Origin: JBAYDV01 sp041672845
GTDB taxonomy: Bacteria; Bacteroidota; Bacteroidia; Bacteroidales; UBA932
Direction: 5' to 3'
Length of the DNA: 64,000 bases
Assembly (NCBI GenBank): GCA_041672845.1
Contig: JBAYYV010000003.1
Coordinates: forward strand, 238,089-302,088
In this document: piece by piece, positions 37,999-46,747 of the stretch
How positions within the stretch are numbered: the stretch's first letter is position 1
Layout: each line of letters opens with the position of its first letter
Notes under the pieces: generated by a model
Told to the model about the DNA's origin: nothing
The model's database searches: none
Seen by the model: only the letters and a program-made list of their open reading frames with translations
Translations under genes and position numbers: made by a program

Positions 37999-39123
37999 AT
38001 GAAGAAAAAATTAGGCTTAATACTTAATATATTTTTTGTCGTATTTTTCGGTGTATCAATAATTTTTATATTAGCTCATTATGGAAATTCCGCAATAGAT
38101 TTATCTCCTAATCAGAGTAAAAAAATAGAGTTTTGGACTTGGATGAATGATCCTATTTCGGCTGATGCCCATACTGACTCTTTATTTGCTGAACTAAATG
38201 ATGTAGGAATAGATGGTGTGATTATAGGTGCTCCAGCTGAATCTCTTCGAAAAATAATTCCAGTAGCTCATAAATATGGTATTAAAGTTCATGCCTGGAC
38301 ATGGATTATGAACTCTGGTAGTTTAGCTAATAAACATCCCGAATGGTTAGATTATAATGCTTTAGGACAGTCCATAAAAGATGATAAAGCTTATGTCGGG
38401 TATTATAAATTTATTTCTCCTGCTATAAAAGAAGCTCGTGATTCTATAATAGCTCACATTACTAAAATATCTTCAATAGATAGTTTAGATGGAATAAGCC
38501 TAGATTATTGTAGATATGTAGATGTGATTTTACCATCAGCATTATGGAAGAATTATGATATACATCAAGATAAGGTTTTTGCCAAATGGGATTATGGATA
38601 TCATCCTTCTATGTTATCTGCTTTTAAAGATAAATATGGATATAGTCCTTTGGATAAAATTAAGGTTAAAAATGATTATGATACTATTCCATATATAAAG
38701 GATTGGATAGACTTTAGATGTGAAATTTTAAATTCTTTAGTTAAAGAGATTACAGATATCTGCCATGAGAAAGGCGTAAAAGTTTCTGCTTCTCCTTTTC
38801 CCACGCCCAAAATGGCTAAGAAAATGGTTTATCAAGACTGGGGCGCATGGAATTTAGATATAGTTTTTCCAATGTCCTATAATGGTTTTTATAATGAAAA
38901 TTTACAATGGGTTTGTGATGATATTAAAGACTGTGTCCGTGATTCTAAATGTCCTAATCAGATTTATGCTGGAATATATGCATCAGATTTATTTTCGCTT
39001 TCTATCGATGAAGTGGTTACTAAATGTATAGAAGCAGGTGCCAATGGAATATCTATTTTTATGTATTCTTCATTACTACCAAGCCAGAAAAAAGAACTTA
39101 AAAAAGTTATTAATAAGTATTGA
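37999..39123 (+). CDS. GHL10/DUF4015-type glycosidase-like TIM-barrel protein
   Basis: 374 residues with one N-terminal membrane anchor or uncleaved signal (about 7-27). The barrel shows the family pattern: FWTWMNDP at strand 1, VHAWTWIMNSG at strand 3, DGISLDYCRYVD near 170 with an acidic residue at strand 4, KVSASPFPTPK and DIVFPMSYNGF near 290, and a final AGANGISIFMYSS strand. This is the family-10-like hypothetical glycosidase group. The likely role is cleavage of a polysaccharide outside the inner membrane; the substrate is not known. Confidence 0.8.
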   Translation: MKKKLGLILNIFFVVFFGVSIIFILAHYGNSAIDLSPNQSKKIEFWTWMNDPISADAHTDSLFAELNDVGIDGVIIGAPAESLRKIIPVAHKYGIKVHAWTWIMNSGSLANKHPEWLDYNALGQSIKDDKAYVGYYKFISPAIKEARDSIIAHITKISSIDSLDGISLDYCRYVDVILPSALWKNYDIHQDKVFAKWDYGYHPSMLSAFKDKYGYSPLDKIKVKNDYDTIPYIKDWIDFRCEILNSLVKEITDICHEKGVKVSASPFPTPKMAKKMVYQDWGAWNLDIVFPMSYNGFYNENLQWVCDDIKDCVRDSKCPNQIYAGIYASDLFSLSIDEVVTKCIEAGANGISIFMYSSLLPSQKKELKKVINKY

Positions 39124-39182
39124 TAAAAAAAATTAGTATAATTAGAAGGATACTTTATTTTTACTAAAACGAAATTGTAGAT

Positions 39183-40835
39183 TTATATTCGTTCGATTTC
39201 TATTATTTCAGTAGGAGAGGAGTACCAAAAGGTAGAGCCTATGCCTTCTTCCGAAGAAAATCCCACTTCTCCTCCGACTGTTTGAGCTAATGCCTTACAT
39301 ATAGAAAGTCCTAATCCAGTACCTTGTGCGAAGTTATTCATTTTGGCAAAACGCTGAAAGATATGTGGCTGCTTTTCTTTAGAAATACCTAGACCATTAT
39401 CCTTGACAAAAAATATGAGACCTTTTTCGTTTGTTTCTACCCACATTCTAATTTCTCCATGAGGAGTAAATTTCTTAGCATTACTGAGATAATTATTTAG
39501 TATTTGTTTTAATCTTTCTTCGTCATGTATAGATACTAATTTTTTGAATCTATGTTCGAAAATAATATTCAAATCTGGATTATCATTATAAAAAGATTTC
39601 TTTAGATCTGAAATAATATTTGTAATATTTACTTTTGTTCTTTTTATGTCAGCATATCCAGCATCGATTTTAGATATATCTAATATATCATTAATTAGAT
39701 TTAAAAGGATATTACTGTTTTTATCTATTATACTTAAATATTTTTCTTTATTATCAGAATCGGAGGCATCAGAGAGTAAATGAGAAAAACCTACTATAGA
39801 GTTTAATGGGGTTCGGATTTCATGAGACATATTTGCTAAAATAGCCGATTTTAATTTATTAGATTTTTCAGCATCTTCTTTAGCTTTTCTCGTACTTAAT
39901 TCTTGTTCTTTGTCCTTAGTAACATTTCTATTAAATCCGACTATTTTAGTAATATTACCTTTCTTATCATATTCAAATGGAGTAATTTCTATTCTTTCAT
40001 AACAACATTTATTTTCTTCTAATATTAATCTTAAAGAAAAATCAAAATTTTCAGGAATATTGGAAGGATACTTATTTAAAAATGGTTCAATTTTATGAAT
40101 ATCTTCCGGATAAACATATTTAAGAAAATTATCTATAGGCATAGATGTTTTTTCATCTTTAGCATAACTAGTTAAAATATGTGAAGAAAATTCATATTCC
40201 CATACATCATTAAGTGAATTTTTTAATGCAAGATGAATCATTTGTTTAAATTTATTTAAATCTTGCTGATACTTTAATGATTTATTTAATAGATTTTTGT
40301 ATTTTAGTTCTTCCTTTTTATGGATATTAGTTAATAGAGCATTATTATAAAGTTCTTGGATAAATAAACAAATTACTTCAGCATTTTGTCTTAATTTATC
40401 AGGATCCATTACCTTTAATTCTTTAATGTATTTTATAACTAATTTTTTATTAGCTCCTAAATTCAGTGCTTTAGAAATTAATTCTTCATCATTAGTCGAA
40501 GAATCTTTAAGTTGTCCTATTATCCAAGTAGCTACATGACATTCATTTATTACTATTTTAATTCCAACACTCCATAGCCCACAGATTGAACATTTTTTAC
40601 AATTCACCCGTTGCTCATCATTAAATATGATAAAAGCCGGTTCCTTACTATAATTCAAATTTGGTAAGGTTCTAATATAACCACAGAACTTAGAGAAATT
40701 AGATGGTTTAGTAATAAGAATACCATTTGGATAAGTAACCATAATAGGTATTTGAACCGTATTACTTAACTTATCTTGTATTTTCTGAAGATCTTTTTTG
40801 GTAATAATATCTAAAATATCGATATTCTTATTCAT
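39183..40835 (-). CDS. PocR-domain sensor histidine kinase
   Basis: 550 residues without membrane spans, so cytosolic. Residues about 8-165 form a PocR domain: YPNGILITKPSNFSKFCG near 35-52, the Cys motif CKKCSICG near 75-82, and ATWIIGQL. A PAS-like segment (about 195-315) follows with a PAC-like end (FEYDKKGNITKIVGFNRNVT). HisKA has the phospho-acceptor in SHEIRTP near 337 and HATPase_c has DNGLGI and GTGLGLSICK near 510. There is no receiver domain. PocR domains bind small hydrocarbons or sense metabolites; the ligand here is unknown. The partner regulator is not adjacent. Confidence 0.88.
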   Translation of the reverse strand: MNKNIDILDIITKKDLQKIQDKLSNTVQIPIMVTYPNGILITKPSNFSKFCGYIRTLPNLNYSKEPAFIIFNDEQRVNCKKCSICGLWSVGIKIVINECHVATWIIGQLKDSSTNDEELISKALNLGANKKLVIKYIKELKVMDPDKLRQNAEVICLFIQELYNNALLTNIHKKEELKYKNLLNKSLKYQQDLNKFKQMIHLALKNSLNDVWEYEFSSHILTSYAKDEKTSMPIDNFLKYVYPEDIHKIEPFLNKYPSNIPENFDFSLRLILEENKCCYERIEITPFEYDKKGNITKIVGFNRNVTKDKEQELSTRKAKEDAEKSNKLKSAILANMSHEIRTPLNSIVGFSHLLSDASDSDNKEKYLSIIDKNSNILLNLINDILDISKIDAGYADIKRTKVNITNIISDLKKSFYNDNPDLNIIFEHRFKKLVSIHDEERLKQILNNYLSNAKKFTPHGEIRMWVETNEKGLIFFVKDNGLGISKEKQPHIFQRFAKMNNFAQGTGLGLSICKALAQTVGGEVGFSSEEGIGSTFWYSSPTEIIEIERI

Positions 40836-40908
40836 GAGAAGATTATTTCTATATTTTATTTATTTTAAATTTTTTCAATGTACGATTTTTATGAATGAAA
40901 TTATAAAA

Positions 40909-41544
40909 TTATTTAATAATATTTTTGAAATTATCTTTTTCACTCCATGCCAATAAACATCCTGTAGGACAAATAAATCTACAATATGGTCTATATATAA
41001 ATATGGATAATATTAATATTAATCCGGCAAAAATAATAATATATATACTGGCTGTTTGGAATAGAAAAATGGAAAAAACTTCATAATTAATAATTTTAAA
41101 AGTTATGCCTGTCCACATTATTATTAAGGTTAATAGAGTAATAGCAGATCTGCTATATTTTAAATATTTTAAGAACTTGTGAGGAATGCATATTTTCTTT
41201 TTAATAATCTTATTTAAAAGTATTTGTAAAGACCCAAAGGGACAAATATATAAGCAATAATACCATTTCCTTCCTAAGAATGGCATTATGATAGCTAATG
41301 CTAACATACTGATTAAGATTATTCCTGCACTTAGATTTAAGCCATTTGAAAGCCAATTTACCAATATGGGTAATGATAAAAAATATCCTGACCAAAGACC
41401 TAAAACTAATACGTTTAATACTAATTGAATATATCTCCAAATTTTACCTTTTAATATAGTAGCAGTTATTAATCCAAATAGTAAAACAAGTAATGCTATT
41501 ATAGTTTTTAGGTCAAAAACTAAAGTTTTACTTATCTTTTTTTT
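40909..41544 (-). CDS. 4Fe-4S membrane domain, NapH/NosR-like; 3' part of a gene split at an A10 run
   Basis: This frame is open from 41544 to 40909 but has no ATG before residue 70 or so; only a TTG at 41364 would give a product. It encodes about five membrane spans and two cysteine sets, YYCLYICPFGSLQ and CRFICPTGCLLAW, as in NapH/NosR-type 4Fe-4S membrane proteins. Directly upstream, in the -1 frame, is an FMN-binding domain ending in an A10 run (41537-41546). A one-base slip there would fuse both into a protein of about 380 residues. So this is most likely the membrane half of one flavin/iron-sulfur electron-transfer protein. Confidence 0.75.
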   Translation of the reverse strand, partial: KKKISKTLVFDLKTIIALLVLLFGLITATILKGKIWRYIQLVLNVLVLGLWSGYFLSLPILVNWLSNGLNLSAGIILISMLALAIIMPFLGRKWYYCLYICPFGSLQILLNKIIKKKICIPHKFLKYLKYSRSAITLLTLIIMWTGITFKIINYEVFSIFLFQTASIYIIIFAGLILILSIFIYRPYCRFICPTGCLLAWSEKDNFKNIIK

Positions 41545-42050
41545 TTAATCTGATTATTGATAGTAGGAAGAATGCTTTGAAAATTATCTAAAATAGAGTT
41601 AGAACTAATAGTAGCACCTGATACTGCATCTACTTTCTTTTCTGAAGCTTGTTTAATAGTTAAACCATTCCAAGTAGTTAATAGTTTTTGGGCATTGTTC
41701 CAAAAACTGGGAGACTCATCATTATCTTTATATGTTACTTTTTGGATTATACCATTATTAACTAATATATATAAAGGGGTACTACCACCAAATCCAAATA
41801 TTTCTTTACCAGTAATTTCTGTGGAATATATTTCAGAGCCATCTGAGGTTCTCCAAATAGAAGGGGTTAACTGTCTCAAAGATGTAGTAGGAGTTAAGCC
41901 TAACTCTTTTAAGCATCTCTCTGAAGGAAATTCAGATTTATTTTGTTCTTTTAAGTTCTTTCCAAATGCTTTAGAATCTCGACTAATGGCTACTCCTAAT
42001 AACATAGCAGATATAAGTAAAAGATTTACTATATGTATGAGTGTTTTCAT
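41532..42050 (-). CDS. FMN-binding domain protein, 5' part of the split flavin/iron-sulfur gene
   Basis: The ATG at 42050 gives 172 residues; the TTG at 42059 is less likely. An N-terminal span (about 5-22) leads to a periplasmic FMN_bind domain: FGFGGSTPLYILVN near 80 and the flavinylation motif DAVSGATISS near 140-149, whose Thr would carry FMN attached by ApbE. This is the NqrC/RnfG/NosR type of domain. It ends with several lysines encoded by the A10 run at 41537-41546, then a stop. The downstream 4Fe-4S frame overlaps this end. No apbE gene is in the window. Confidence 0.82.
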   Translation of the reverse strand: MKTLIHIVNLLLISAMLLGVAISRDSKAFGKNLKEQNKSEFPSERCLKELGLTPTTSLRQLTPSIWRTSDGSEIYSTEITGKEIFGFGGSTPLYILVNNGIIQKVTYKDNDESPSFWNNAQKLLTTWNGLTIKQASEKKVDAVSGATISSNSILDNFQSILPTINNQIKKKR

Positions 42051-42277
42051 AGGATACAAAGATATTAAATTAAAATTGTTCTCTAAAAATAAATTTATTA
42101 CTCTTAATAATTATTATTTTTATAAAAGTATGACGATTAGAAACTTCAAAGGTTTAAAATAAACTATTAATTTTGGTCTTAAAACATATGATTTCTAAGT
42201 ATTTATAGAAATTTATGGTGGTTTTTAATGTTTTTTAACAATTATTTACAATTTATAATAAATATTCTCGTAATAAA

Positions 42278-42308
42278 TTTGCATCAATAATTAATAATGT
42301 TATCTTTG
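42278..42308 (+). promoter_or_regulatory. canonical Bacteroidota promoter of the RRM gene
   Basis: TTTG at 42278-42281 and TATCTTTG at 42301-42308 are separated by 19 bases, matching the -33 TTTG / -7 TAnnTTTG consensus. The start codon at 42313 is only 4 bases after the -7 box, so a transcript from this promoter would be leaderless or nearly so. Confidence 0.6.
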
Positions 42309-42312
42309 CCCT

Positions 42313-42585
42313 ATGAATTTATTTTTAGGAAACCTTAATTACAAGGTTCAAGAAGAAGAGTTACACGATCTCTTAGAAAAATACGGTGAAGTCACATCAG
42401 TAAGAATGATTTCTGATAGAATGACAGGAAGGTCTAAAGGTTTCGGTTTTGCTGAAATGCCTAATGACGATGAAGCTAAAAGTGCTATCGAAGCATTAAC
42501 GGATTACGAATTATCTGGACGTAGATTAATTATCAATGAAGCTCGTCCTCGTGAAGAAAAACCCGAAAGAAGATCTAGATATTAA
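42313..42585 (+). CDS. small RRM-type RNA-binding protein
   Basis: 90 residues comprising one RNA recognition motif and a short basic, Arg/Glu-rich tail (PREEKPERRSRY). RNP2 is LFLGNL (residues 3-8) and RNP1 is KGFGFAEM (42-49), with the aromatic residues needed to stack on RNA. Such single-RRM proteins are abundant in Bacteroidota, where they are thought to act as general RNA-binding regulators. It is monocistronic, with its own promoter and terminator. Confidence 0.93.
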   Translation: MNLFLGNLNYKVQEEELHDLLEKYGEVTSVRMISDRMTGRSKGFGFAEMPNDDEAKSAIEALTDYELSGRRLIINEARPREEKPERRSRY

Positions 42586-42606
42586 TAATTAGGATCAAAA
42601 AAAATG

Positions 42607-42634
42607 AAAGCCCCGTATTAACGAGGCTTTTTTT
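42607..42634 (+). terminator. intrinsic terminator of the RRM gene
   Basis: AAAGCCCCG pairs with CGAGGCTTT across a short loop, with one C-A mismatch, and is followed by a run of seven T. It ends 26 bases before the convergent OsmC gene's stop. Confidence 0.8.
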
Positions 42635-42659
42635 ATGTTCGAAATTATCTATTGATAAT

Positions 42660-43100
42660 TTAAATTATCTTAGCGGAAATAGTAACAGGTGTTTCATTCT
42701 TAATATTATCGGTTACTGGACATTTTTCTTCAGCCATTTGTAATATTTTATCAATAGTAGCTTGATCAGCATCAGTTTTTACATCCACCTTAAGATTTAT
42801 ATCATATAAACCTACACGCTGATCTGTTTCGATTCCTCTAAATTTATCGTTATCCATTAATCCTGTAGTTATTATATTCAAACTATCTATTTTTATATTC
42901 ATTTGTTCTGCAATAGCACGAAATGTAATAGATATACATGCAGAATAAGTAGATAATAGACCTTCTACAGGCGTCATTCCCAAATTGGTGCCACCCATTT
43001 GTTCTGGTTCATCGATAATTATATTAAATCCTCTTGTACCAACTTTCACTCTTGTAGGGGTTTCGCTTACAGCTTGTACCCTCATTTTCATAATAGACAT
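42660..43100 (-). CDS. OsmC/Ohr family protein
   Basis: 146 residues. OsmC-type peroxidase features are visible: GMTPVEGLLSTYSACISIT near 42-60 with the first Cys, and AEEKCPVTDNI near 128-137 with the second. The pair reduces organic hydroperoxides in characterised members, although many OsmC-like proteins have other or unknown roles. Start choice between 43100 and the nearby ATG codons at 43091 or 43085 is uncertain. Neighbour of a nitroreductase on the same strand. Confidence 0.88.
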   Translation of the reverse strand: MSIMKMRVQAVSETPTRVKVGTRGFNIIIDEPEQMGGTNLGMTPVEGLLSTYSACISITFRAIAEQMNIKIDSLNIITTGLMDNDKFRGIETDQRVGLYDINLKVDVKTDADQATIDKILQMAEEKCPVTDNIKNETPVTISAKII

Positions 43101-43222
43101 AATAATTTGTTTTTAATTATATACTCACTAATGTTTCCTAATAATACAATTTCTTCAGGAAATACTTTTCGATGGAAAGAAACGAAAAAAAATACAAAAT
43201 TCCAAATTTGGAATAAAAATAA

Positions 43223-43894
43223 TTATAAAAGTAAATCTTCTATCCCAAATTTAGGTACGAAATGTATAGAATCTTTTATGTAATAGTTATGACTTGTATC
43301 TGGCAAATTAGAATCTACTTGTTTGATGAGTTTTATAAACTGAATCTTTTCAATACCTTTTCCAATAGCTATAACTAACTGAGGTTCAAGCTTTAGATTA
43401 AAATTAGTAATTATTTCTTGTTTATTAAAAGATCCTATGCAAATGCCGTTTAGACCTAAGTCTGTAGCTTTTAGAAGCATAGTTTGAGAAGCTATTCCTA
43501 TATCCATATTTACCCATTTGTCTTCTTTAATTGATGAACAAATGATAATAAATGCATTAGGTGCTGTTCCTTTTAATGGTAAATGAAGTTCGGGTAGGGC
43601 ACTTCCTAATTTTATATTTCTTAATACTTTTTCTTTTTCATTAGATGTAACTATTTTGAATCTAAGTACCTGTTGATTTTTAGCAGAGGGTATTCTACTA
43701 TTAACTCCTACGATTTCTAGAAGTTCATCTTTAGATACTATGTATTTTTCATCGTATCCTCTATAACTTCTATTTTTCAGTATTAGAGAATCAAGACTAT
43801 TTATGCCAGTCTTTTTATGCTTTTTAATAGAAGATAAAACTGCTTTTTTAGCATTAAAATCTTCAAATTTCTTTCCTAAATAATCATCTGCCAT
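43223..43894 (-). CDS. nitroreductase family protein
   Basis: 223 residues. After a 35-residue leader the FMN-binding start NRSYRGYDEK appears, then SRIPSAKNQQVLRFKIV near 70-86, DIGIASQTMLLKATDLGLNG near 135-154 and a C-terminal IAIGKG strand. This is the NAD(P)H-dependent FMN nitroreductase fold, similar to short nitroreductases with an extra N-terminal helix. It may act in redox balance or detoxification; the substrate is unknown. Confidence 0.85.
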   Translation of the reverse strand: MADDYLGKKFEDFNAKKAVLSSIKKHKKTGINSLDSLILKNRSYRGYDEKYIVSKDELLEIVGVNSRIPSAKNQQVLRFKIVTSNEKEKVLRNIKLGSALPELHLPLKGTAPNAFIIICSSIKEDKWVNMDIGIASQTMLLKATDLGLNGICIGSFNKQEIITNFNLKLEPQLVIAIGKGIEKIQFIKLIKQVDSNLPDTSHNYYIKDSIHFVPKFGIEDLLL

Positions 43895-43955
43895 ATTAAA
43901 TAATATTTTATAATTGAACTAGTAATTTTATAAATATAACATATTCTTAGTGAAT

Positions 43956-45170
43956 TTATTTAATTTCATCGCGATTAGCACGTAAACTACCTGAAAGTAA
44001 TATACCTCCGATAATGCCCATAAATATGTACACGACTTGAAGTCCCATATTGCTAGGAGTATCTGGGGATGAAGTTCCAAACAGAGAGCTTAAACTAATA
44101 AATGCTTTACTTCCTGGTACTAACATAACTATACCCAAGATTTTAAATACTATTTTAGGAGAATGATGCCATTTGCTAAAATACTTACTAACCATCATTA
44201 TTACTATAGTTCCTGTAAATATACTTAACAGAATACCTGCAGGTTCGAGTAGGATAGTGGTGTAATAACTAATAAATCCTATTATAAGACATAATAAGAT
44301 ATCTCGAGTTCTCACTTTAAATATAGGTATTAAACTTCCAGCAAGTAATGTTATACCGATAGGGTCTAACCATTTAGGGATATTATCTACTACAGCTATT
44401 TCTTGAATAGGTAAAAATAATTTTAAGACCATTATACCCAAAATAACACCGAAAAATTGCTTAAATAGTGAAACCATAGCACCAGCAAATTTAGCTGTAC
44501 CTGAAGAAAGATTGTTTGAAGTAATTTCTTCTAATGCTGTAGTTATGGAAAGACCTGGTATAAAGATTATTATAGATGCTAAAATACCTAAAGATATATT
44601 AATCCCTGGTATATAACAGCTCATTACCCCTAAAATAAGAGTAGAAAAGAAAGCCACTGCACATTCTAAAACACTTGATAAATAATCAGATCTATCAGAA
44701 TAGATATATAATAACCAAATAAAAATTTCTGCTATAGCTGTAGCCCAAACTGTAGTCCAATTAGTATTTAATATTATACAAAAAGATGGTCCAGATATAA
44801 GAAAAGCAAAGAATGAAATAAAACGATTAATTTTAGTATTTGAATCTATTTGATCTATTTGATCAGACGCATCACTAAAATCTAAGTTATTATCCAATAC
44901 TTTATTTGTGATTTCTACTATATGAGATAACCCTCCTAGATTAATTTCTCCAGGTTTAAGTATTTTCATATAATTATAAGTAGTATTGTCTTCTTCATAA
45001 AAAACATAATTTACATAAGTCGGATTATCAATGAATGTTCCTTTTATGTTTTTTATTTCACAAACTTGTTTAAGATAACGTTCTATCTTGTAGGATTGTA
45101 CTCCATATTTATGAAGTGCTTTACCTAATCTTATGATAAATTTATATTGTCTAGGTATGGTCTTTTTCAT
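43956..45170 (-). CDS. threonine/serine exporter family protein (ThrE type)
   Basis: 404 residues. The N-terminal half has a ThrE/DUF1212 soluble start (LGKALHKYGVQSYKIERYL near 12-30) and then about five spans including FIPGLSITTALEEI near 202, where amphipathic residues line the path. The C-terminal half is a DUF3815-like domain with five more spans (ILGIVMLVPGSKAF near 344). Both halves are in one chain, as in ThrE proteins. It likely exports threonine or serine. Its ATG overlaps the stop of the SDR gene by 4 bases (ATGA), so the two are coupled. Confidence 0.88.
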   Translation of the reverse strand: MKKTIPRQYKFIIRLGKALHKYGVQSYKIERYLKQVCEIKNIKGTFIDNPTYVNYVFYEEDNTTYNYMKILKPGEINLGGLSHIVEITNKVLDNNLDFSDASDQIDQIDSNTKINRFISFFAFLISGPSFCIILNTNWTTVWATAIAEIFIWLLYIYSDRSDYLSSVLECAVAFFSTLILGVMSCYIPGINISLGILASIIIFIPGLSITTALEEITSNNLSSGTAKFAGAMVSLFKQFFGVILGIMVLKLFLPIQEIAVVDNIPKWLDPIGITLLAGSLIPIFKVRTRDILLCLIIGFISYYTTILLEPAGILLSIFTGTIVIMMVSKYFSKWHHSPKIVFKILGIVMLVPGSKAFISLSSLFGTSSPDTPSNMGLQVVYIFMGIIGGILLSGSLRANRDEIK

Positions 45171-45937
45171 TTAAGCTTTTTAGATCTTTTCTTTTCATTT
45201 TTTGTCTTCATATTTTTGATATTAAGTTTTTCCCATAACCGATTAGGTATTAATTTCCAGAAACCAGCTATAATAGCAAACCGCCAATCTATATATTTGT
45301 AACGTTTTTTCTTAATTAAAGCTTTATATATAATTTTAGAAGCATAAGGAAGTTCTAATAAAATAGGATAGTATCTATCCGAGTTTAAAATATCAGTTTT
45401 AATAAAGCCAGGTCTTATATCTGTAAAAGTAATATGATATTTATTCATATGAGCTTTCTGGGAAAGAGCTTGGACGTAAGTCATATTAAAACGTTTAGTA
45501 GCAGAATATGCTGGAGCAGCTCCTAAACCTTTCATTCCGGCTAATGAAGAAATAACACCTATATGTCCGCCACCGTGAGTCTTAAAATAATTAAAGGCTG
45601 TTATTACGGATCTAGAAAATCCTACGGTATTAGTTTCCATTGTTTTAATTTCAATATCTATATCCATATCCTCATTAGAATCGCCAATACCTGAGACATG
45701 AAAATAATAATCTATACCACCCAATTCTTCTATTAATTCATCTATTTTCTCAGAAGCATCCTGAGAACAAATATCTATTGTTTTATATATAATTTGTTTA
45801 GGGTGCTGAGCGGCTAAAGCTTTAAGTCGTTCTTCACGACGTCCTGCTATACCGACTTTCCAACCATCTTCGATAAAATGCTTACATACCTCCAGTCCAA
45901 TACCTGAAGTGGCTCCCATTATTATAATTTTTTTCAT
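45167..45937 (-). CDS. short-chain dehydrogenase/reductase (SDR)
   Basis: 256 residues. The NAD(P) glycine motif is GATSGIGLEV (8-17), followed by GRREER, which favours NADP. The catalytic Ser lies in GVISSLAGMKG near 140, and the YSATK motif (Tyr near 157, Lys near 161) is intact. The C-terminus is strongly basic (lysine-rich, last 20 residues). Substrate unknown. It overlaps the ThrE-type gene by 4 bases, so it is the first gene of a two-gene operon. Confidence 0.9.
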   Translation of the reverse strand: MKKIIIMGATSGIGLEVCKHFIEDGWKVGIAGRREERLKALAAQHPKQIIYKTIDICSQDASEKIDELIEELGGIDYYFHVSGIGDSNEDMDIDIEIKTMETNTVGFSRSVITAFNYFKTHGGGHIGVISSLAGMKGLGAAPAYSATKRFNMTYVQALSQKAHMNKYHITFTDIRPGFIKTDILNSDRYYPILLELPYASKIIYKALIKKKRYKYIDWRFAIIAGFWKLIPNRLWEKLNIKNMKTKNEKKRSKKLK

Positions 45938-46056
45938 AACAGAAATAAATGTTTAAATTCTTATGTAAAGATAATGTAAAAAAATCAAATGAAACAAAGC
46001 TTAATTAAGTACTATTTAGTATAATAGAAGATAAGAATCTATTATTTATATTAATT

Positions 46057-46725
46057 CTAAGTATAGGAAGTATTAGAAGAAATAGCAATAGTAGCTATTA
46101 ATGCTGTTTGGATTTCTACGATAATTTTTTCAAGATCTGCAGATATAGGGCTTAGTTTCATGACCTGATCTAAAGCCTTACATATATGCTTAAGTTCTTC
46201 TTTATTATCGCTTAATATATGATGCATGTTGCATGCTCTTATCAAGCTAAGAATTAAAAGATCCTCATTACTTATTTTATTGGAAGATAAGACAGCATCT
46301 TTAAGATGATAAATAATTTCCTCACGAAGATCGTTATTTACTATATAACTTTTTTTATAAGAGAAAATACCGATAAACCTTTTATGTTCTATTCTAATTA
46401 TGTGTTCCTGATTTAATATAGTTAATATTTCTTCTTTATATTTTTTAGAATTGGGAGAAAGTTTTTTTATCCAATATTTAATTCTTCTAGGCTTTTTAGA
46501 ACTTCCGATTTTCGTTAGAATTTCGAAAAATATTTCATTTTTAATAGCATGATGACTAATAGGAATTACTAGATGATTATCTAGTTTTATTAGATGTTCT
46601 AGATTCATTTCTATTAATAGCGAACCTATAATACCATAATTAATATAGAAATCGGGTATTAAAAATTTCCCTTTTACTGGATCATGTGCTAATAAAACAA
46701 ATTTAGTTATAGTATTAAGTTTCAT
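46057..46725 (-). CDS. GPP34-family protein (Golgi phosphoprotein 3-like)
   Basis: 222 residues. The family start FVLLAHDPVKGKFLIPD (9-25), NYGIIGSLLIEM (29-40) and LVIP are followed by KKPRRIKYWIKKL and a C-terminal all-helical half. Eukaryotic GOLPH3 binds phosphatidylinositol 4-phosphate; bacterial members are of unknown role, possibly lipid- or membrane-associated. It lies 22 bases downstream of a CDF exporter on the same strand. A decayed paralog is at 53160. Confidence 0.85.
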   Translation of the reverse strand: MKLNTITKFVLLAHDPVKGKFLIPDFYINYGIIGSLLIEMNLEHLIKLDNHLVIPISHHAIKNEIFFEILTKIGSSKKPRRIKYWIKKLSPNSKKYKEEILTILNQEHIIRIEHKRFIGIFSYKKSYIVNNDLREEIIYHLKDAVLSSNKISNEDLLILSLIRACNMHHILSDNKEELKHICKALDQVMKLSPISADLEKIIVEIQTALIATIAISSNTSYT

Positions 46726-46747
46726 ATTATTTAAATAATAATTCTCA

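Noticed and set aside
41210..41440. Minus-strand frame within the 4Fe-4S gene as a separate protein
   Set aside because: It is in a different frame from the frame with the cysteine motifs and spans, and its product has no family features; it is a shadow.
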